Assembly (NCBI RefSeq): GCF_001580995.1
Contig: NZ_LHZU01000147.1
Coordinates: 1-64,000 of the forward strand
DNA: 64,000 nucleotides
Reading direction: 5' to 3'
Origin: Acetobacter senegalensis
GTDB lineage: Bacteria; Pseudomonadota; Alphaproteobacteria; Acetobacterales; Acetobacteraceae
In this document: piece after piece, positions 26,050 to 35,610 of the stretch
Position numbering within the stretch: position 1 is the stretch's first letter
Layout: the number at the start of each line of letters is the position of its first letter
The notes under the pieces: generated by a model
Told to the model about the DNA's origin: nothing
The model's database searches: none
What the model saw: the letters and a program-made list of their open reading frames with translations, nothing else
Translations under genes and position numbers: made by a program

Positions 26050-28839
26050 ATGAACGCCTATTCAGATTACCTGGCCGAAATCAAGGACAGAGCAAACCAG
26101 GGGCTCGCTCCCAAACCGATCGACGATGGTGGACTAGTCCGCGATATTATTACATTGATTGAGGATACTGGTAACGAACACCGGGCAGATGCTCTCAAGT
26201 TCTTCATTTACAACACGTTGCCCGGCACAACCAGCGCCGCAGGTGTCAAGGCGGACTTCCTGAAGAAGATCGTTCTGGGCGAAACAGTCGTTCCGGAGAT
26301 CACGCCGAACTTTGCCCTCGAACTGCTTTCGCACATGAAAGGCGGCCCATCGGTCAAGGCGCTTCTGGACATCGCTCTCGGAGACAACGGCCCGATCGCC
26401 GAACAGGCGGGCGAAGTGCTGAAGACCCAGGTATTCCTCTATGACGCCGATATGTCCCGGCTGCGCGATGCCTTCAAGGCTGGCAATGCCGTCGCGAAGG
26501 ACGTGCTCGAGAGCTATGCCAAGGCCGAGTTCTTCACCAAGCTTCCGGATGTTGAAGACGAGATCAAGGTTGTGACCTTTGTCGCAGCAGAAGGGGATAT
26601 CTCGACCGATCTTCTGTCGCCCGGTAATCAGGCACATTCGCGTTCAGACCGCGAGTTGCACGGTCAATGCATGATTTCGCCCGAGGCACAGAAAGAAATC
26701 GTTGCGCTGCAGAAGCAGCATCCTGATGCACGAGTGATGATGATCGCTGAAAAGGGCACGATGGGCGTCGGCTCGTCGCGTATGTCGGGCGTGAACAACG
26801 TGGCGCTCTGGACCGGCAAGCGGGCCAGCCCCTATGTTCCCTTCGTCAACTTTGCTCCCATCGTCGCAGGTACTAACGGTATCTCGCCAATTTTTGCGAC
26901 AACAGTTGACGTGACCGGCGGCATTGGCCTGAACCTGAAAAACTGGGTCCGGAAGACAGGTGAAGACGGCAAACCAGTTCTGGACAAGGATGGCAATCCT
27001 ATCCTTGAGCAGAAATATTCGGTTGCGACTGGTACCGTTCTGAAGATCGATGTGAAGAACAAGCAGCTCCGCGACGAAAACGGCAAGGAACTGGTTGATA
27101 TTGCTGCTTCATTCACACCCCAGAAGATGGAGTTCATGAAGGCGGGTAGCTCTTATGCTATCGTTTTCGGCAAGAAGCTCCAGACATTTGCTGCTCAGAC
27201 GCTGGGGATCGAGGCTCCTCGGGTCTTTGCTCCGAATAAGGAACTTACGGTCGAAGGTCAGGGCCTGACCGCAGTCGAGAAGATATTCAACCGTAACGCC
27301 GTTGGTGTAACGCCGGGCAAGGTCCTGCATGCGGGGTCGGATGTTCGCGTGAAGGTGAATATCGTCGGCTCTCAGGACACAACCGGCCTGATGACCGCGC
27401 AGGAACTTGAAGCGATGGCGGCGACCGTCATCTCTCCTTTGGTGGACGGCGCATACCAGTCAGGCTGCCATACGGCATCCGTGTGGGACAAGAAGGCGCA
27501 GGCGAACATCCCGAAGCTCATGAAGTTCATGAACAACTTCGGCCTGATCACCGCGCGCGACCCCAAGGGTGTCTATCACGCGATGACGGACGTCATTCAT
27601 AAAGTGTTGAATGACATTACTGTTGATGACTGGGCGATCATCATCGGTGGTGACAGCCATACCCGCATGTCCAAGGGCGTGGCCTTCGGTGCCGATTCGG
27701 GCACCGTGGCGCTGGCACTTGCTACGGGCGAGGCGACGATGCCGATCCCGCAATCGGTCAAGGTGACGTTCAAAGGCACGATGCAGCCACACATGGATTT
27801 CCGTGACGTGGTGCATGCAACCCAGGCGCAGATGCTCAAACAGTGCGGCGAGAACGTCTTTCAGGGGCGCGTCATTGAGGTGCATCTCGGTACACTGCTT
27901 GCCGATCAGGCTTTCACCTTCACCGACTGGACAGCCGAGATGAAGGCAAAGGCCTCTATCTGTGTCTCGCAGGATGAGCCGCTGATTAAATCGCTGGAAA
28001 TCGCCAAATCGCGCATCCAGATCATGATCGACAAGGGCATGGAAAATGCAGCAGGCACGCTGAAGGGCCTGATTGCCAAAGCTGATAAACGTATTGCCGA
28101 AATACGCTCGGGCGAAAAGCCAGCACTGGCCCCGGATAACAATGCGAAATATTTTGCCGAGGTTGTAGTTGATCTCGATGTGATCGACGAGCCGATGATC
28201 GCCGATCCTGATGTAAACAACCCCGATGTGTCCAAGCGCTACACCCATGACACCATTCGTCCGGTTTCTTACTATGGTGGCAGCAAGAAAGTGGATCTGG
28301 GTTTCGTGGGTTCCTGCATGGTGCACAAGGGCGATGTGAAAATCGTGGCACAGATGCTCAAGAACCTCGAGAAAGCCGAAGGAAAAGTGGAGTTCAAGGC
28401 ACCGCTGGTTGTCGCTGCGCCCACCTATAATATCATTGATGAACTGAAGGCCGAGGGCGATTGGGAAATCCTTGAGCGCTATTCCGGTTTTGAATTCGAT
28501 GATCTGCTGCCGAAGGCTAACGCGCGGACCGAATACGAAAACATCCTCTATCTGGAACGTCCGGGCTGCAATTTGTGCATGGGCAACCAGGAGAAGGCAG
28601 AAAAGGGCGATACTGTTCTGGCGACGTCTACCCGTCTGTTCCAGGGACGTGTCGTTGAGGATTCCGGCGAGAAGAAGGGTGAATCTCTTCTGGCCTCGAC
28701 CCCGGTCGTGGTGTTGTCAGCGATCCTGGGGCGGATGCCGACCAAAGAAGAATATAAGGTCGCTGTCGAAGGGATTGAGCTAACCAAGTTCGCTCCGCCC
28801 AAAGCTGTTCCAATGGATTCCTTGTCTGTCCATTATTAA
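26050..28839 (+). CDS. acnB: Bifunctional aconitate hydratase B / 2-methylisocitrate dehydratase
   Basis: A 929-residue aconitase B, interconverting citrate and isocitrate in the TCA cycle. An N-terminal HEAT-like helical domain (EHRADALKFFIYNTLPGTT) is followed by the swivel domain (RSDRELHGQC, GSSRMSGVNNV) and the catalytic part with SGCHTASVWD, GGDSHTRMSKG and the 4Fe-4S cysteines in GCNLCMGNQE. The start at 26050 gives the standard MNAYSDYL opening; the frame extends 16 codons upstream. It is longer than E. coli AcnB (865), with an insertion around KTGEDGKPVLDKDGNPI and another with lysine-rich helices. Codon choice is visibly more G/C-ending than in flanking genes. Aconitase supports acetate resistance in Acetobacter. 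It stands alone. Confidence 0.95.
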   Translation: MNAYSDYLAEIKDRANQGLAPKPIDDGGLVRDIITLIEDTGNEHRADALKFFIYNTLPGTTSAAGVKADFLKKIVLGETVVPEITPNFALELLSHMKGGPSVKALLDIALGDNGPIAEQAGEVLKTQVFLYDADMSRLRDAFKAGNAVAKDVLESYAKAEFFTKLPDVEDEIKVVTFVAAEGDISTDLLSPGNQAHSRSDRELHGQCMISPEAQKEIVALQKQHPDARVMMIAEKGTMGVGSSRMSGVNNVALWTGKRASPYVPFVNFAPIVAGTNGISPIFATTVDVTGGIGLNLKNWVRKTGEDGKPVLDKDGNPILEQKYSVATGTVLKIDVKNKQLRDENGKELVDIAASFTPQKMEFMKAGSSYAIVFGKKLQTFAAQTLGIEAPRVFAPNKELTVEGQGLTAVEKIFNRNAVGVTPGKVLHAGSDVRVKVNIVGSQDTTGLMTAQELEAMAATVISPLVDGAYQSGCHTASVWDKKAQANIPKLMKFMNNFGLITARDPKGVYHAMTDVIHKVLNDITVDDWAIIIGGDSHTRMSKGVAFGADSGTVALALATGEATMPIPQSVKVTFKGTMQPHMDFRDVVHATQAQMLKQCGENVFQGRVIEVHLGTLLADQAFTFTDWTAEMKAKASICVSQDEPLIKSLEIAKSRIQIMIDKGMENAAGTLKGLIAKADKRIAEIRSGEKPALAPDNNAKYFAEVVVDLDVIDEPMIADPDVNNPDVSKRYTHDTIRPVSYYGGSKKVDLGFVGSCMVHKGDVKIVAQMLKNLEKAEGKVEFKAPLVVAAPTYNIIDELKAEGDWEILERYSGFEFDDLLPKANARTEYENILYLERPGCNLCMGNQEKAEKGDTVLATSTRLFQGRVVEDSGEKKGESLLASTPVVVLSAILGRMPTKEEYKVAVEGIELTKFAPPKAVPMDSLSVHY

Positions 28840-29462
28840 GGGTTTCCTTCTAAGGCTTGATTATTCGGAAGTAGGAAGGAAGCGTTCCGTTTGACACCTT
28901 GCCCGGACATGCTGCTAATCGGTTGAATTTGCCGGTGAGTGGATGTCCGGTCTATGGTGTTAATCAGTAGGGACGTTGCTCATCTTTGCATCCTCGATCA
29001 AGAGGAACGGGCTGCCGAGGCGTCTGGCGGCGATGATAGTGTTATAAATGCCGTCTCTTCTATGTCCGCTGCCGCCCATAGGCCGTCGGCGGTTCATGCC
29101 AGAACCCGAAATGATTGATAAGAAACTAGGGGTTATATACCCCTAAATTGCTGCTCCCTCGCAGAACGCGCGAGTGGTTGGCAGTTGATACGATTTTGAC
29201 AAAGTAACAGAAGAGCTTCGTCGCGGAGATGCTGTCGATAAGTAATGAGACTTTTCTATAAAATGACGGGGCAGGTAGGTTTATAGCCGATATAGAAGGA
29301 TTTTGCGCACGAACCGGAATGCAAATGTCAGCGTTTCAGTTTTGATGTGCTGCTCCTGCATGATGCTTTTCAATGAAAGTATGAAAAGGTAATCCCATAA
29401 GTTTCGTAACCGGATCACGGGATTTCAGAGAGAATATGTTCAGATCTGATATGGTCTTTCCT
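28840..29462. other. Gene-free region with a 19-base palindrome
   Basis: No gene could be supported over about 620 bases. TAGGGGT-TATAT-ACCCCTA at 29127-29145 is a perfect inverted repeat with seven-base arms, an operator-like form; the gene it served may be lost. No strong terminator for acnB was recognised, only an imperfect TCCTTCTA / TAGGAAGGA pair at 28848-28886. Confidence 0.4.
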
Positions 29463-30062
29463 TTACGATAACGTTTCGAAATGTCGGATGATCCATGACA
29501 TCTCATAGAGCAAGCCAAGGCTAACGAACCCAATATGGAACCGGCGATCAGTTGAGATAATCGCTATGCCACATAGGATAAGATAGACGGGCACACGAAA
29601 CCAATATTCGATCGAAAACAGGGCGTAGTGCGCCGGGCCTTTGATGAGTGTATCAATAAGATCAAACACAACGGTCAGCGCAAAAAAGGAGAAAAACCAT
29701 TTTCGTCTGGAAATGAAGAAATCCTCATATCCTGTATAATCGCTGATAGAATCAGGAAAAAGAAAAGCGCTCAGAAAGAACAGGATGATCGCATAGAGGA
29801 TCAGAAACAGATAGGTTTCAAACGTCCAGACTGGAAGTTCGATCAGCCACAACTCCCACCACCAGAAATGCATCAGCATCAGAAGCAGCGTCAACACCCA
29901 CCCAATGTGAACCGGATAAATGCGTGTCTGCGTCGGGTGTTGGATGATGCGCACAAGCCCGGTAAGGAGACGTGTGACGCTCAGACCGACCACCATTCCC
30001 ATGATGATGCGGACATGCTGGAAAATATCGGGAGAGGTCAATGGATGCGGCACCACGATCAA
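29463..30062 (-). CDS. Conserved-looking integral membrane protein, function unknown
   Basis: A 199-residue protein with about six hydrophobic segments (for example IIMGMVVGLSVTRLLTGLV, GWVLTLLLMLMHFWWWELWL and LFLILYAIILFFLSAFLF). Aromatic residues cluster at the membrane edges, giving it the look of a genuine membrane protein. No domain family is recognised. It lies 36 bases downstream of a secreted-protein gene on the same strand and may be co-transcribed with it. No function can be suggested. Confidence 0.7.
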   Translation of the reverse strand: MIVVPHPLTSPDIFQHVRIIMGMVVGLSVTRLLTGLVRIIQHPTQTRIYPVHIGWVLTLLLMLMHFWWWELWLIELPVWTFETYLFLILYAIILFFLSAFLFPDSISDYTGYEDFFISRRKWFFSFFALTVVFDLIDTLIKGPAHYALFSIEYWFRVPVYLILCGIAIISTDRRFHIGFVSLGLLYEMSWIIRHFETLS

Positions 30063-30098
30063 GTTGCTCCTTGTCAGCTTTCTCAGACCATTTCGTTC

Positions 30099-30863
30099 TC
30101 AGGGAATGGCATTGACAACTTCCAGTCCATCGTCTCCAAAAAAAGCGAGCCCGGCACCAATCATGGCCTGACCTTTGGTGGTGGATAGATCGTGCGGTGA
30201 AGCTGCAGCAAGCGCCTTCAGCCAAGCGGGTGAAAAGATGCTTTTCCATTTCTGCTGCAATTCGGAAGCATTGTGGATCATCAGAGGCTTGGGGGAACCC
30301 GTATTGACCCGCAAAGGAAATGCTACGAACCGTGCCGCATCTGCCGGTCGCCCTCCAATGGTAGCGTAATAAAACCCCTTGATAGGTTCCTCAAATTGAG
30401 CGTCACTCTTATTGGTTATGTCGGCATATCGACGTCCGAGGATGTAAGAGCCTCCACTTTGGAGATCTAGTTTAACAGGAAGAGTATGACCGTTACCGCT
30501 CCATGTTCCTGCTAGGCCGGTGCTGTTTTCTGCTGTGACAGGAGACGAATTGTTATCCACATAATGTAGCACGAATACACCTCCACCGGGTTCGGTAAGA
30601 TGCAGTTCTGTTCCTGCAGTTCCGGTAAGAGGAATGTCTTTCAGATATTTTCTGTAATAATAATGACTTCCGTCAGCAATCTTATTGCCAGACACGAACA
30701 CCGTCATACCGATCGGTATTTCACCTATTGCACCGGCATAATCAGTGAACGCACGTAAATCTTCAGCATGCGCCTGGCAGGATATGTGCGTGGAAAACCC
30801 AATGAGGAAAACTGTCATAAGTCCTGATAGAGTTCTGCGCATTGTACGGATTTTAAATATCAT
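30099..30863 (-). CDS. Hypothetical exported protein
   Basis: A 254-residue protein with an N-terminal signal peptide (RTLSGLMTVFLIGFSTHISC, cleavage near QAHAED). The mature part is rich in Gly, Thr and Tyr, with GTWSGNGHTLPVKLDLQSGG suggesting a beta-rich fold. No domain is recognised. An upstream Met pair (residues 1 and 8) leaves the exact start uncertain. It precedes the membrane protein at 29463 on the same strand. Function unknown. Confidence 0.7.
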   Translation of the reverse strand: MIFKIRTMRRTLSGLMTVFLIGFSTHISCQAHAEDLRAFTDYAGAIGEIPIGMTVFVSGNKIADGSHYYYRKYLKDIPLTGTAGTELHLTEPGGGVFVLHYVDNNSSPVTAENSTGLAGTWSGNGHTLPVKLDLQSGGSYILGRRYADITNKSDAQFEEPIKGFYYATIGGRPADAARFVAFPLRVNTGSPKPLMIHNASELQQKWKSIFSPAWLKALAAASPHDLSTTKGQAMIGAGLAFFGDDGLEVVNAIP

Positions 30864-30974
30864 GGGTTCAGTGTTCTTTCATTAAAAGGAGGAAAAATGC
30901 GCCAAAGCTTTAGTGATTTTGTCCTTATGGCTAAACACTGACGTCCATCGAGCCAGTCCAAAAGGCGTGCATTT

Positions 30975-31221
30975 TTATGCTCCTTTCGTTCGCAGGGTTG
31001 GTAGCATGACGAACAGGGGGCAGGCGAAAGCTGCAAAATAGGGCAGGCCGTGCTTCGTGATATCCATGGCCACTCCGGTCGCACCGGGGCCGATAAATGA
31101 TCCGACGCCCGAGGCGATGGACATGACTGAATACACAGATACCAGATCACCGCCGCGGAACTTGCACCCGATGATGCCCATCATGACAGCATAAAAGACG
31201 ATGAATAGGCCGCCCCGCTGT
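30975..31221 (-). pseudogene. C-terminal remnant of an MFS transporter
   Basis: The minus-strand frame reads FIVFYAVMMGIIGCKFRGGDLVSVYSV in pieces, then GVGSFIGPGATGVAMD and GLPYFAAFACPLFV. This matches the last two or three helices of YcaD-like MFS proteins, where GxRFRGxDLxxA and GPxxAGxAMD are typical. Only about 80 residues remain and the N-terminal nine or ten helices are absent. The piece begins right at the end of the lipoprotein gene, so a deletion fused the two. Not functional. Confidence 0.55.
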
Positions 31222-31224
31222 TCA

Positions 31225-31650
31225 TTATTTGGTGCTCTCAGCAAGGACAGTATCTGCATTGAACACACCGGCTTGGTTGGGATCAACTTCGCCCGTTCGG
31301 TAGAAGCGGGCGGTTAACTCCTCTCTGGGCTGCATAAGCTGATATGTATGCCGGGATTTTTTTGATCCATATGATGAAGACGGGCCGGGAACCTGCGTCT
31401 TCTGTTCATTCAGGACCAAAAAATACTGATATCCGGAACTCTTTGCCGTTGTGGCAGCAGAGCGAAACACGGCCTGTTGCACGCTGCTCATAGAGTCAGT
31501 GCCGCTTCCTGAGCCCGAGATGGCCACTGTGTGATCATCCAGCATATGTGGCGTGACCTCCACGGTGTTTAATGCCGAACTGATGTCAGCACATCCACTC
31601 AAACATAAGAACAGGCCGCTAAAGCACGCTTTTTTCCAGATTTGCATCAT
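31225..31650 (-). CDS. Small lipoprotein (CC0125/CC1285-like)
   Basis: A 141-residue lipoprotein: a signal sequence with a lipobox at LCLSGCA (Cys about residue 20), then a mature domain with VEVTPHMLDDHTVAISGSG and AVFRSAATTAKSSGYQYFLVL. This pattern fits the CC0125/CC1285 family lipoproteins of alphaproteobacteria. It would be anchored in the outer or inner membrane; the role is unknown. It ends with a double stop (TAA TGA) at the junction with a truncated MFS gene. Confidence 0.78.
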   Translation of the reverse strand: MMQIWKKACFSGLFLCLSGCADISSALNTVEVTPHMLDDHTVAISGSGSGTDSMSSVQQAVFRSAATTAKSSGYQYFLVLNEQKTQVPGPSSSYGSKKSRHTYQLMQPREELTARFYRTGEVDPNQAGVFNADTVLAESTK

Positions 31651-32319
31651 TAAATTTTTCCTCGTTTGATCGGTGCTTGTTCAACGTTCACACTCAGCCA
31701 TTGTCATTTTGACATGATGAAGAAGTGGAAATTAGTTTTCCAAAGGGATAGCGCTGGGCATTGAATAGAGTAATTCATGGTGTCGCTACTGTTGACCAGA
31801 ATGGTCTGACCGGTCAGCCTTCATCCGTTGACTATAGGAAAACGAACGAAAGGCGCACGGCCTACGGTGTAACATAGTCCTGCCCTAATGGAGGCAGAAA
31901 AGCCGACTGCTGATTTATGGAACGCCACTGTATCCGGAGCTTTCTGACCATAAAAGAGCAGTTATCCATTGGTCCCAATTCAATTGCATTTATCGAAATA
32001 CAGGGGAGGGCCGTATTCTTTCGAAGTTGAGCGGGTAAACTGCTCAATGGGCGCTTTTGGGGGACACTATTGTAGTGGGTTGCAATGATGCTGGAACTCC
32101 TAACGTACGCGCGGTCGATCCCGCCGGTTCTTCGGGGGGCCGGCAACAAGGACGGTTTTCTCCTTAAGACTGTCGTCCGTCATAGATGGGTTTCCCTGTT
32201 ACTCCATAAGATGCCTGTCATGCTTTCCGTTCAGGATGATTATCATCTATGATATCGCGATAAATCCGTCATTTTCGACAAGACATGTCGAGAAATACGA
32301 ACAAACGGGTTACGATAGC
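31651..32319. other. Gene-free region
   Basis: About 670 bases without a supported gene. A 95-residue open frame on the minus strand (31862-32149) shows no domain and no ribosome site. CTGACCGGTCAG at 31806-31817 is a perfect 12-base palindrome of operator style. The rest looks decayed. Confidence 0.4.
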
Positions 32320-32339
32320 ATCTTGTATCTGGTGGGGGG

Positions 32340-32591
32340 GGGCGGAGATGGCTCTCTGTGGCATTTTGATTAAGTGCGGTCGAGGCCGAGAGTTTCTCGT
32401 CTGTTTCCGATATGTTCGAACTATACCGCTCGACGATTTTTACGATGATCCAGAAACTGGAAGTGCGTTGCCAAACAAGGTTACTGGCGCGTATGAGCGG
32501 CGCGGTTTCCATTATCCCTGATAGTACAAGGCTCCTACGGTCATTGGAGAGCAGTCTTGCCGCTGTAGAAAAAGCTGACGCGTTGTTCTGA
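32340..32591 (+). pseudogene. LysR regulator remnant (HTH portion only)
   Basis: In the frame of 32361 the sequence reads LSAVEAESFSSVSDM, then IFTMIQKLEVRCQTRLLAR and PDSTRLLRSLESSLAAVEKAD. This lines up with the LysR N-terminus (FLAVVEAGSFSAAA..., IRRLEARLGVRLLER, LTPAGERLL...ALAAIEEA). An in-frame TGA at 32367 cuts the first helix and another stop at about 32589 ends the frame, so only the DNA-binding half survives. It is a decayed gene. Confidence 0.5.
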
Positions 32592-32912
32592 TGGGAGAGG
32601 GTGGCTCGCAAGTGTGCTGCGTATCAATCGGGAGGACAGGATATAAAGGCACATCCTGCCTCACACAGTTTCATATAAAAGTAGATAAAAGGAGAGGCGC
32701 AGGCTTCAAATCGTTCTGTTCTTCATGAAGCAGCCGGATTGCCCGCGCATTGTGTAAACGACCGACCAGACTGTGCTCCATGCTGGCCCAATCTACTTTG
32801 GGGAGCCAGAGAGCCTTCAGGCATCAAACACATCAGGCTGTCTTATTTTACCCTCTCAAGCCAGCATTCAGTAAAAATGGAATCATCTTTTATCCGTTCA
32901 CCTGAAGAATGT
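32592..32912. other. Gene-free region
   Basis: About 320 bases between the LysR remnant and the LtrA stop. Nothing recognised on either strand. Confidence 0.5.
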
Positions 32913-34085
32913 TCATATCCCGGCTTTATTTTGTCTTTCCACGCCCCAAGCGACACCCAGCAATAAAAGTGTGCCAATTCCAGCAAGTGTCAAAGCTGAG
33001 AGCGATTGACCGAGCAAAAATAAAAGGGAAAAGCAGGCAAGCCCGATAAGTTGAAAAATGGGCCAACTGGAGGTTACAATCCGATGATAAATGCCACTTC
33101 CAGAAAGATAGAGGACGGGGCCTAAAACCATGGCAAGCAATGCCGGGCCAGACACAACCTCCAACGGATTTTCCAGCAGAATGTCCATTCCAACTGCTGT
33201 TACAATAATGCCAGCAATGAGAATGGCATGGATATAATGGAAATAAGCGCCTAAGCGGCCTGCATCTGAAGAATGTGTGATGGCATGTTCTGCCTGCTTT
33301 GTGGATGTGCCAAAATAGAGCCACCACATAGCGATTGTGCATAGAAAGCTTATAAAAAATCCCAAAAGTACAGGTGTGGTCCATAACTCGCTGCGCGCCA
33401 TGGACAGCCCTGACGCCATGATGGTTTCACCTAATGCGACCATTACAAAAAGCTGACACCGTTCTACCAGATGGCTACCTGAAATTGTCCAGTCTGACGT
33501 ATGAGATCGGCCCAGAAACGGCAACCAGAAACCAAACATGGGGGAGACGTATTCACACAGAACTGCCGCACCCCATAAAACAAGACGCTCATCTGGGGAG
33601 CAGAATGCTCCTGCAATCCAAAAAACTCCGCTGATGACATTCCATCCCAGAATACGCTTATAGTTTGGAAGCAATGCATGATTTTCTGGTAGCTTGGCGA
33701 CAACAAATGCAGAGCGTCCTACTTGCATGACTGTATAGCAGATTGCAAAATCCAGCCCGCGGACACCAAATGCTTCGGGGGCTGCTGCACCACATAATAA
33801 AGCGAGCGCCATAGACGCAAACAGAACGCAGCGTAGTGAGGCAGATCGCGGATCAAACCAGTTGGTAACCCATCCTGTATATTGCCACCCCAGCCATGCG
33901 GCAAACCAGAGAACGAGGGTTTGCAGGAAACCAGTCCAGCCGAGTTGATGGAGCAATCCATGACTGATCTGTGTTACAAGAAAAACGTAAATCAGATCAA
34001 AAAACAGCTCTTCCGTTGTCACTTCAACGTGGCCATTTTCTGATTTTCTAATAAACGGACGACCTATTTGATTTTGGAAACCCAT
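32913..34085 (-). CDS. Low temperature requirement A (LtrA) family membrane protein
   Basis: A membrane protein of about 390 residues with ten or more helices. It carries the LtrA hallmark VTTEELFFDLIYVFLVTQISH after a short hydrophilic N-terminus (in positions about 24-44), and later LVERCQLFVMVALGETIMASG, the second conserved block (E-R-x-x-x-F-x-x-x-x-LGE). LtrA was first linked to cold growth in Listeria; its biochemical role is not known. I take the ATG at 34085 as start, after GGGTGAGACG, instead of the GTG at 34097. It stands alone. Confidence 0.88.
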   Translation of the reverse strand: MGFQNQIGRPFIRKSENGHVEVTTEELFFDLIYVFLVTQISHGLLHQLGWTGFLQTLVLWFAAWLGWQYTGWVTNWFDPRSASLRCVLFASMALALLCGAAAPEAFGVRGLDFAICYTVMQVGRSAFVVAKLPENHALLPNYKRILGWNVISGVFWIAGAFCSPDERLVLWGAAVLCEYVSPMFGFWLPFLGRSHTSDWTISGSHLVERCQLFVMVALGETIMASGLSMARSELWTTPVLLGFFISFLCTIAMWWLYFGTSTKQAEHAITHSSDAGRLGAYFHYIHAILIAGIIVTAVGMDILLENPLEVVSGPALLAMVLGPVLYLSGSGIYHRIVTSSWPIFQLIGLACFSLLFLLGQSLSALTLAGIGTLLLLGVAWGVERQNKAGI

Positions 34086-34097
34086 TGAACGTCTCAC

Positions 34098-34906
34098 CCG
34101 GCCTCATATGAGGTCATTACTGCTGCCACAATGGCTTTTTATGCTCATCACAAGCTCTGAAAGCTCAAAACTTTTTCTTTCCAGTTATCACGCATTCGTA
34201 AATTTCACCATTCGGTTGTAATTTTCCCATCACTGTTGCTGAAAACGGGGAGAGGTGCCGTGCCACCCCCTGCTTTCACCTTTTCATCAGCCTGAGAAAG
34301 AACTGGGACTTTCTGGAGTCATGGAGACTGAAATGCTTCAGCACGTCGCATGAGTAAAATATCTGGCCGAGGTATGCGGACCAGTGCGCGAAGGGTAGTG
34401 TGGGCTACTAAATATAAAGCGGGAGGGCGGAGAGGTTCTGGTTTTCATATAAAGATAAAGGATTTCTTTAAAATAATAGAAATGAACAGTATTTTGGAAG
34501 AGATGTCTTATGCCTGCGCAACTGAAAGACAGAAGCGTGGAGTGCTTTCTCTCAAGACACTCCGACCGGTCACGGAGCGCATGCAGACGCATTGGTGGCG
34601 AGCGGAGGCTGATCAACTACGTTGGTTTTTCTCAATGTCCCCAAGTGACGTATTTGCAGTGTGCATGACCCGACGTGCGTCTTGGAATATAGCGGGCTTG
34701 AGGGGGCGCGGGGCTTTATAGAGAACGAACTCAAGGATTGGAATAGGCAGCCTCTTTCCGGGAAGGCGTGTCAGCTTTTGGAAAGTGCAGGTTGGTAGTG
34801 GAACAGTCAGATAAAGGCGGAAGCAGCGGCGCCGCTTTCGTCTTTATCTATGATATTTTCTGGTAAGGTCGGAGGGGTATAGCGGATGAGGCATAATGCC
34901 CCAGCA
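34098..34906. other. Gene-free region
   Basis: About 800 bases with no convincing gene. A 123-codon plus-strand frame at 34350-34721 has no recognisable domain and no ribosome site. The LtrA promoter should be in the first part. Composition is uneven, with an AT-rich stretch around 34440-34510. Confidence 0.45.
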
Positions 34907-35488
34907 TTACGATGCTGGCGTTCGTGATCCCGCGATGAGAATATCGACAAGGCGCTTCGCACTATTCTCCCAGCCGGGGCCTGCGGCAAAATTTGAGACG
35001 CCAGCCAAGGCACGAAGCAGGTCAACTGGTTCAATATTCGTGCTGATGTCCCCACTCTTGACGGCAGCCGCGACAAGAGTGTCGATTGCAGTCTGGAGCA
35101 CTGTGCCTGATTGCGCGTAAAGCGTGCTCGTCCCGCCGACCAGTCCTTTAAGGGCGGGGGCTATGACCTGTTTGGCCGCAATGTAATCCACGAACAGTAG
35201 CATCCACGCGCGAAGCGCTTCTACTGGCGGATGCTGCGCGGCAAGCACCGGTGCGGCTTCGGCAAGGCGATCGAGTTCAGCACGATAGACTGCTTCAATA
35301 AGAGCATCCCGATTGGGGAAATGACGATAAAGGGTCCCGATGCCCACCCCCGCACGGCGAGCGACTTCATCCAGAGGAATGTCAACTTCTCCCGCTGTGA
35401 ACGCAGCCTTGGCCACGTGCAGCAGGTGCTCTCTGTTGCGTTGTCCGTCGCTGCGCGGTCGGCGGCGTGGCTTATTTACGTCTGTCAC
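34907..35488 (-). CDS. TetR/AcrR family transcriptional regulator
   Basis: A regulator of about 193 residues. The TetR helix-turn-helix occupies about residues 14-60 (REHLLHVAKAAF, DIPLDEVARRAGVGIGTLYRHFPNRDAL), and the C-terminal part matches the SbtR-like form (GTSTLYAQSGTVLQTAIDTLVAAA). The GTG at 35488 with AGAGAG upstream is the best start; an open frame runs 98 codons further but lacks family likeness. It is divergent from the SDR gene at 35611, which it probably represses. Confidence 0.9.
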   Translation of the reverse strand: MTDVNKPRRRPRSDGQRNREHLLHVAKAAFTAGEVDIPLDEVARRAGVGIGTLYRHFPNRDALIEAVYRAELDRLAEAAPVLAAQHPPVEALRAWMLLFVDYIAAKQVIAPALKGLVGGTSTLYAQSGTVLQTAIDTLVAAAVKSGDISTNIEPVDLLRALAGVSNFAAGPGWENSAKRLVDILIAGSRTPAS

Positions 35489-35610
35489 CTGTTTCTCTCT
35501 TGTTAAACGGAGCAGCCCTCCGTATATACAAACCGGAGTGATGCTCCACATAACATCCTGAATGCCGTTTCGGCAAAAAACGGATGCATCCTTCTCAAGG
35601 AGTTCTCCCA

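Noticed and set aside
28960-29110. Possible coding remnant on the minus strand after acnB
   Set aside because: Short open stretches without any family motif; could not be assigned to a transposase or other gene.
31862-32149. 95-codon minus-strand frame
   Set aside because: Composition is irregular, no start signal or family; likely chance.
34350-34721. 123-codon plus-strand frame upstream of the TetR gene
   Set aside because: No domain and no ribosome site; the opposite strand is equally open in places.
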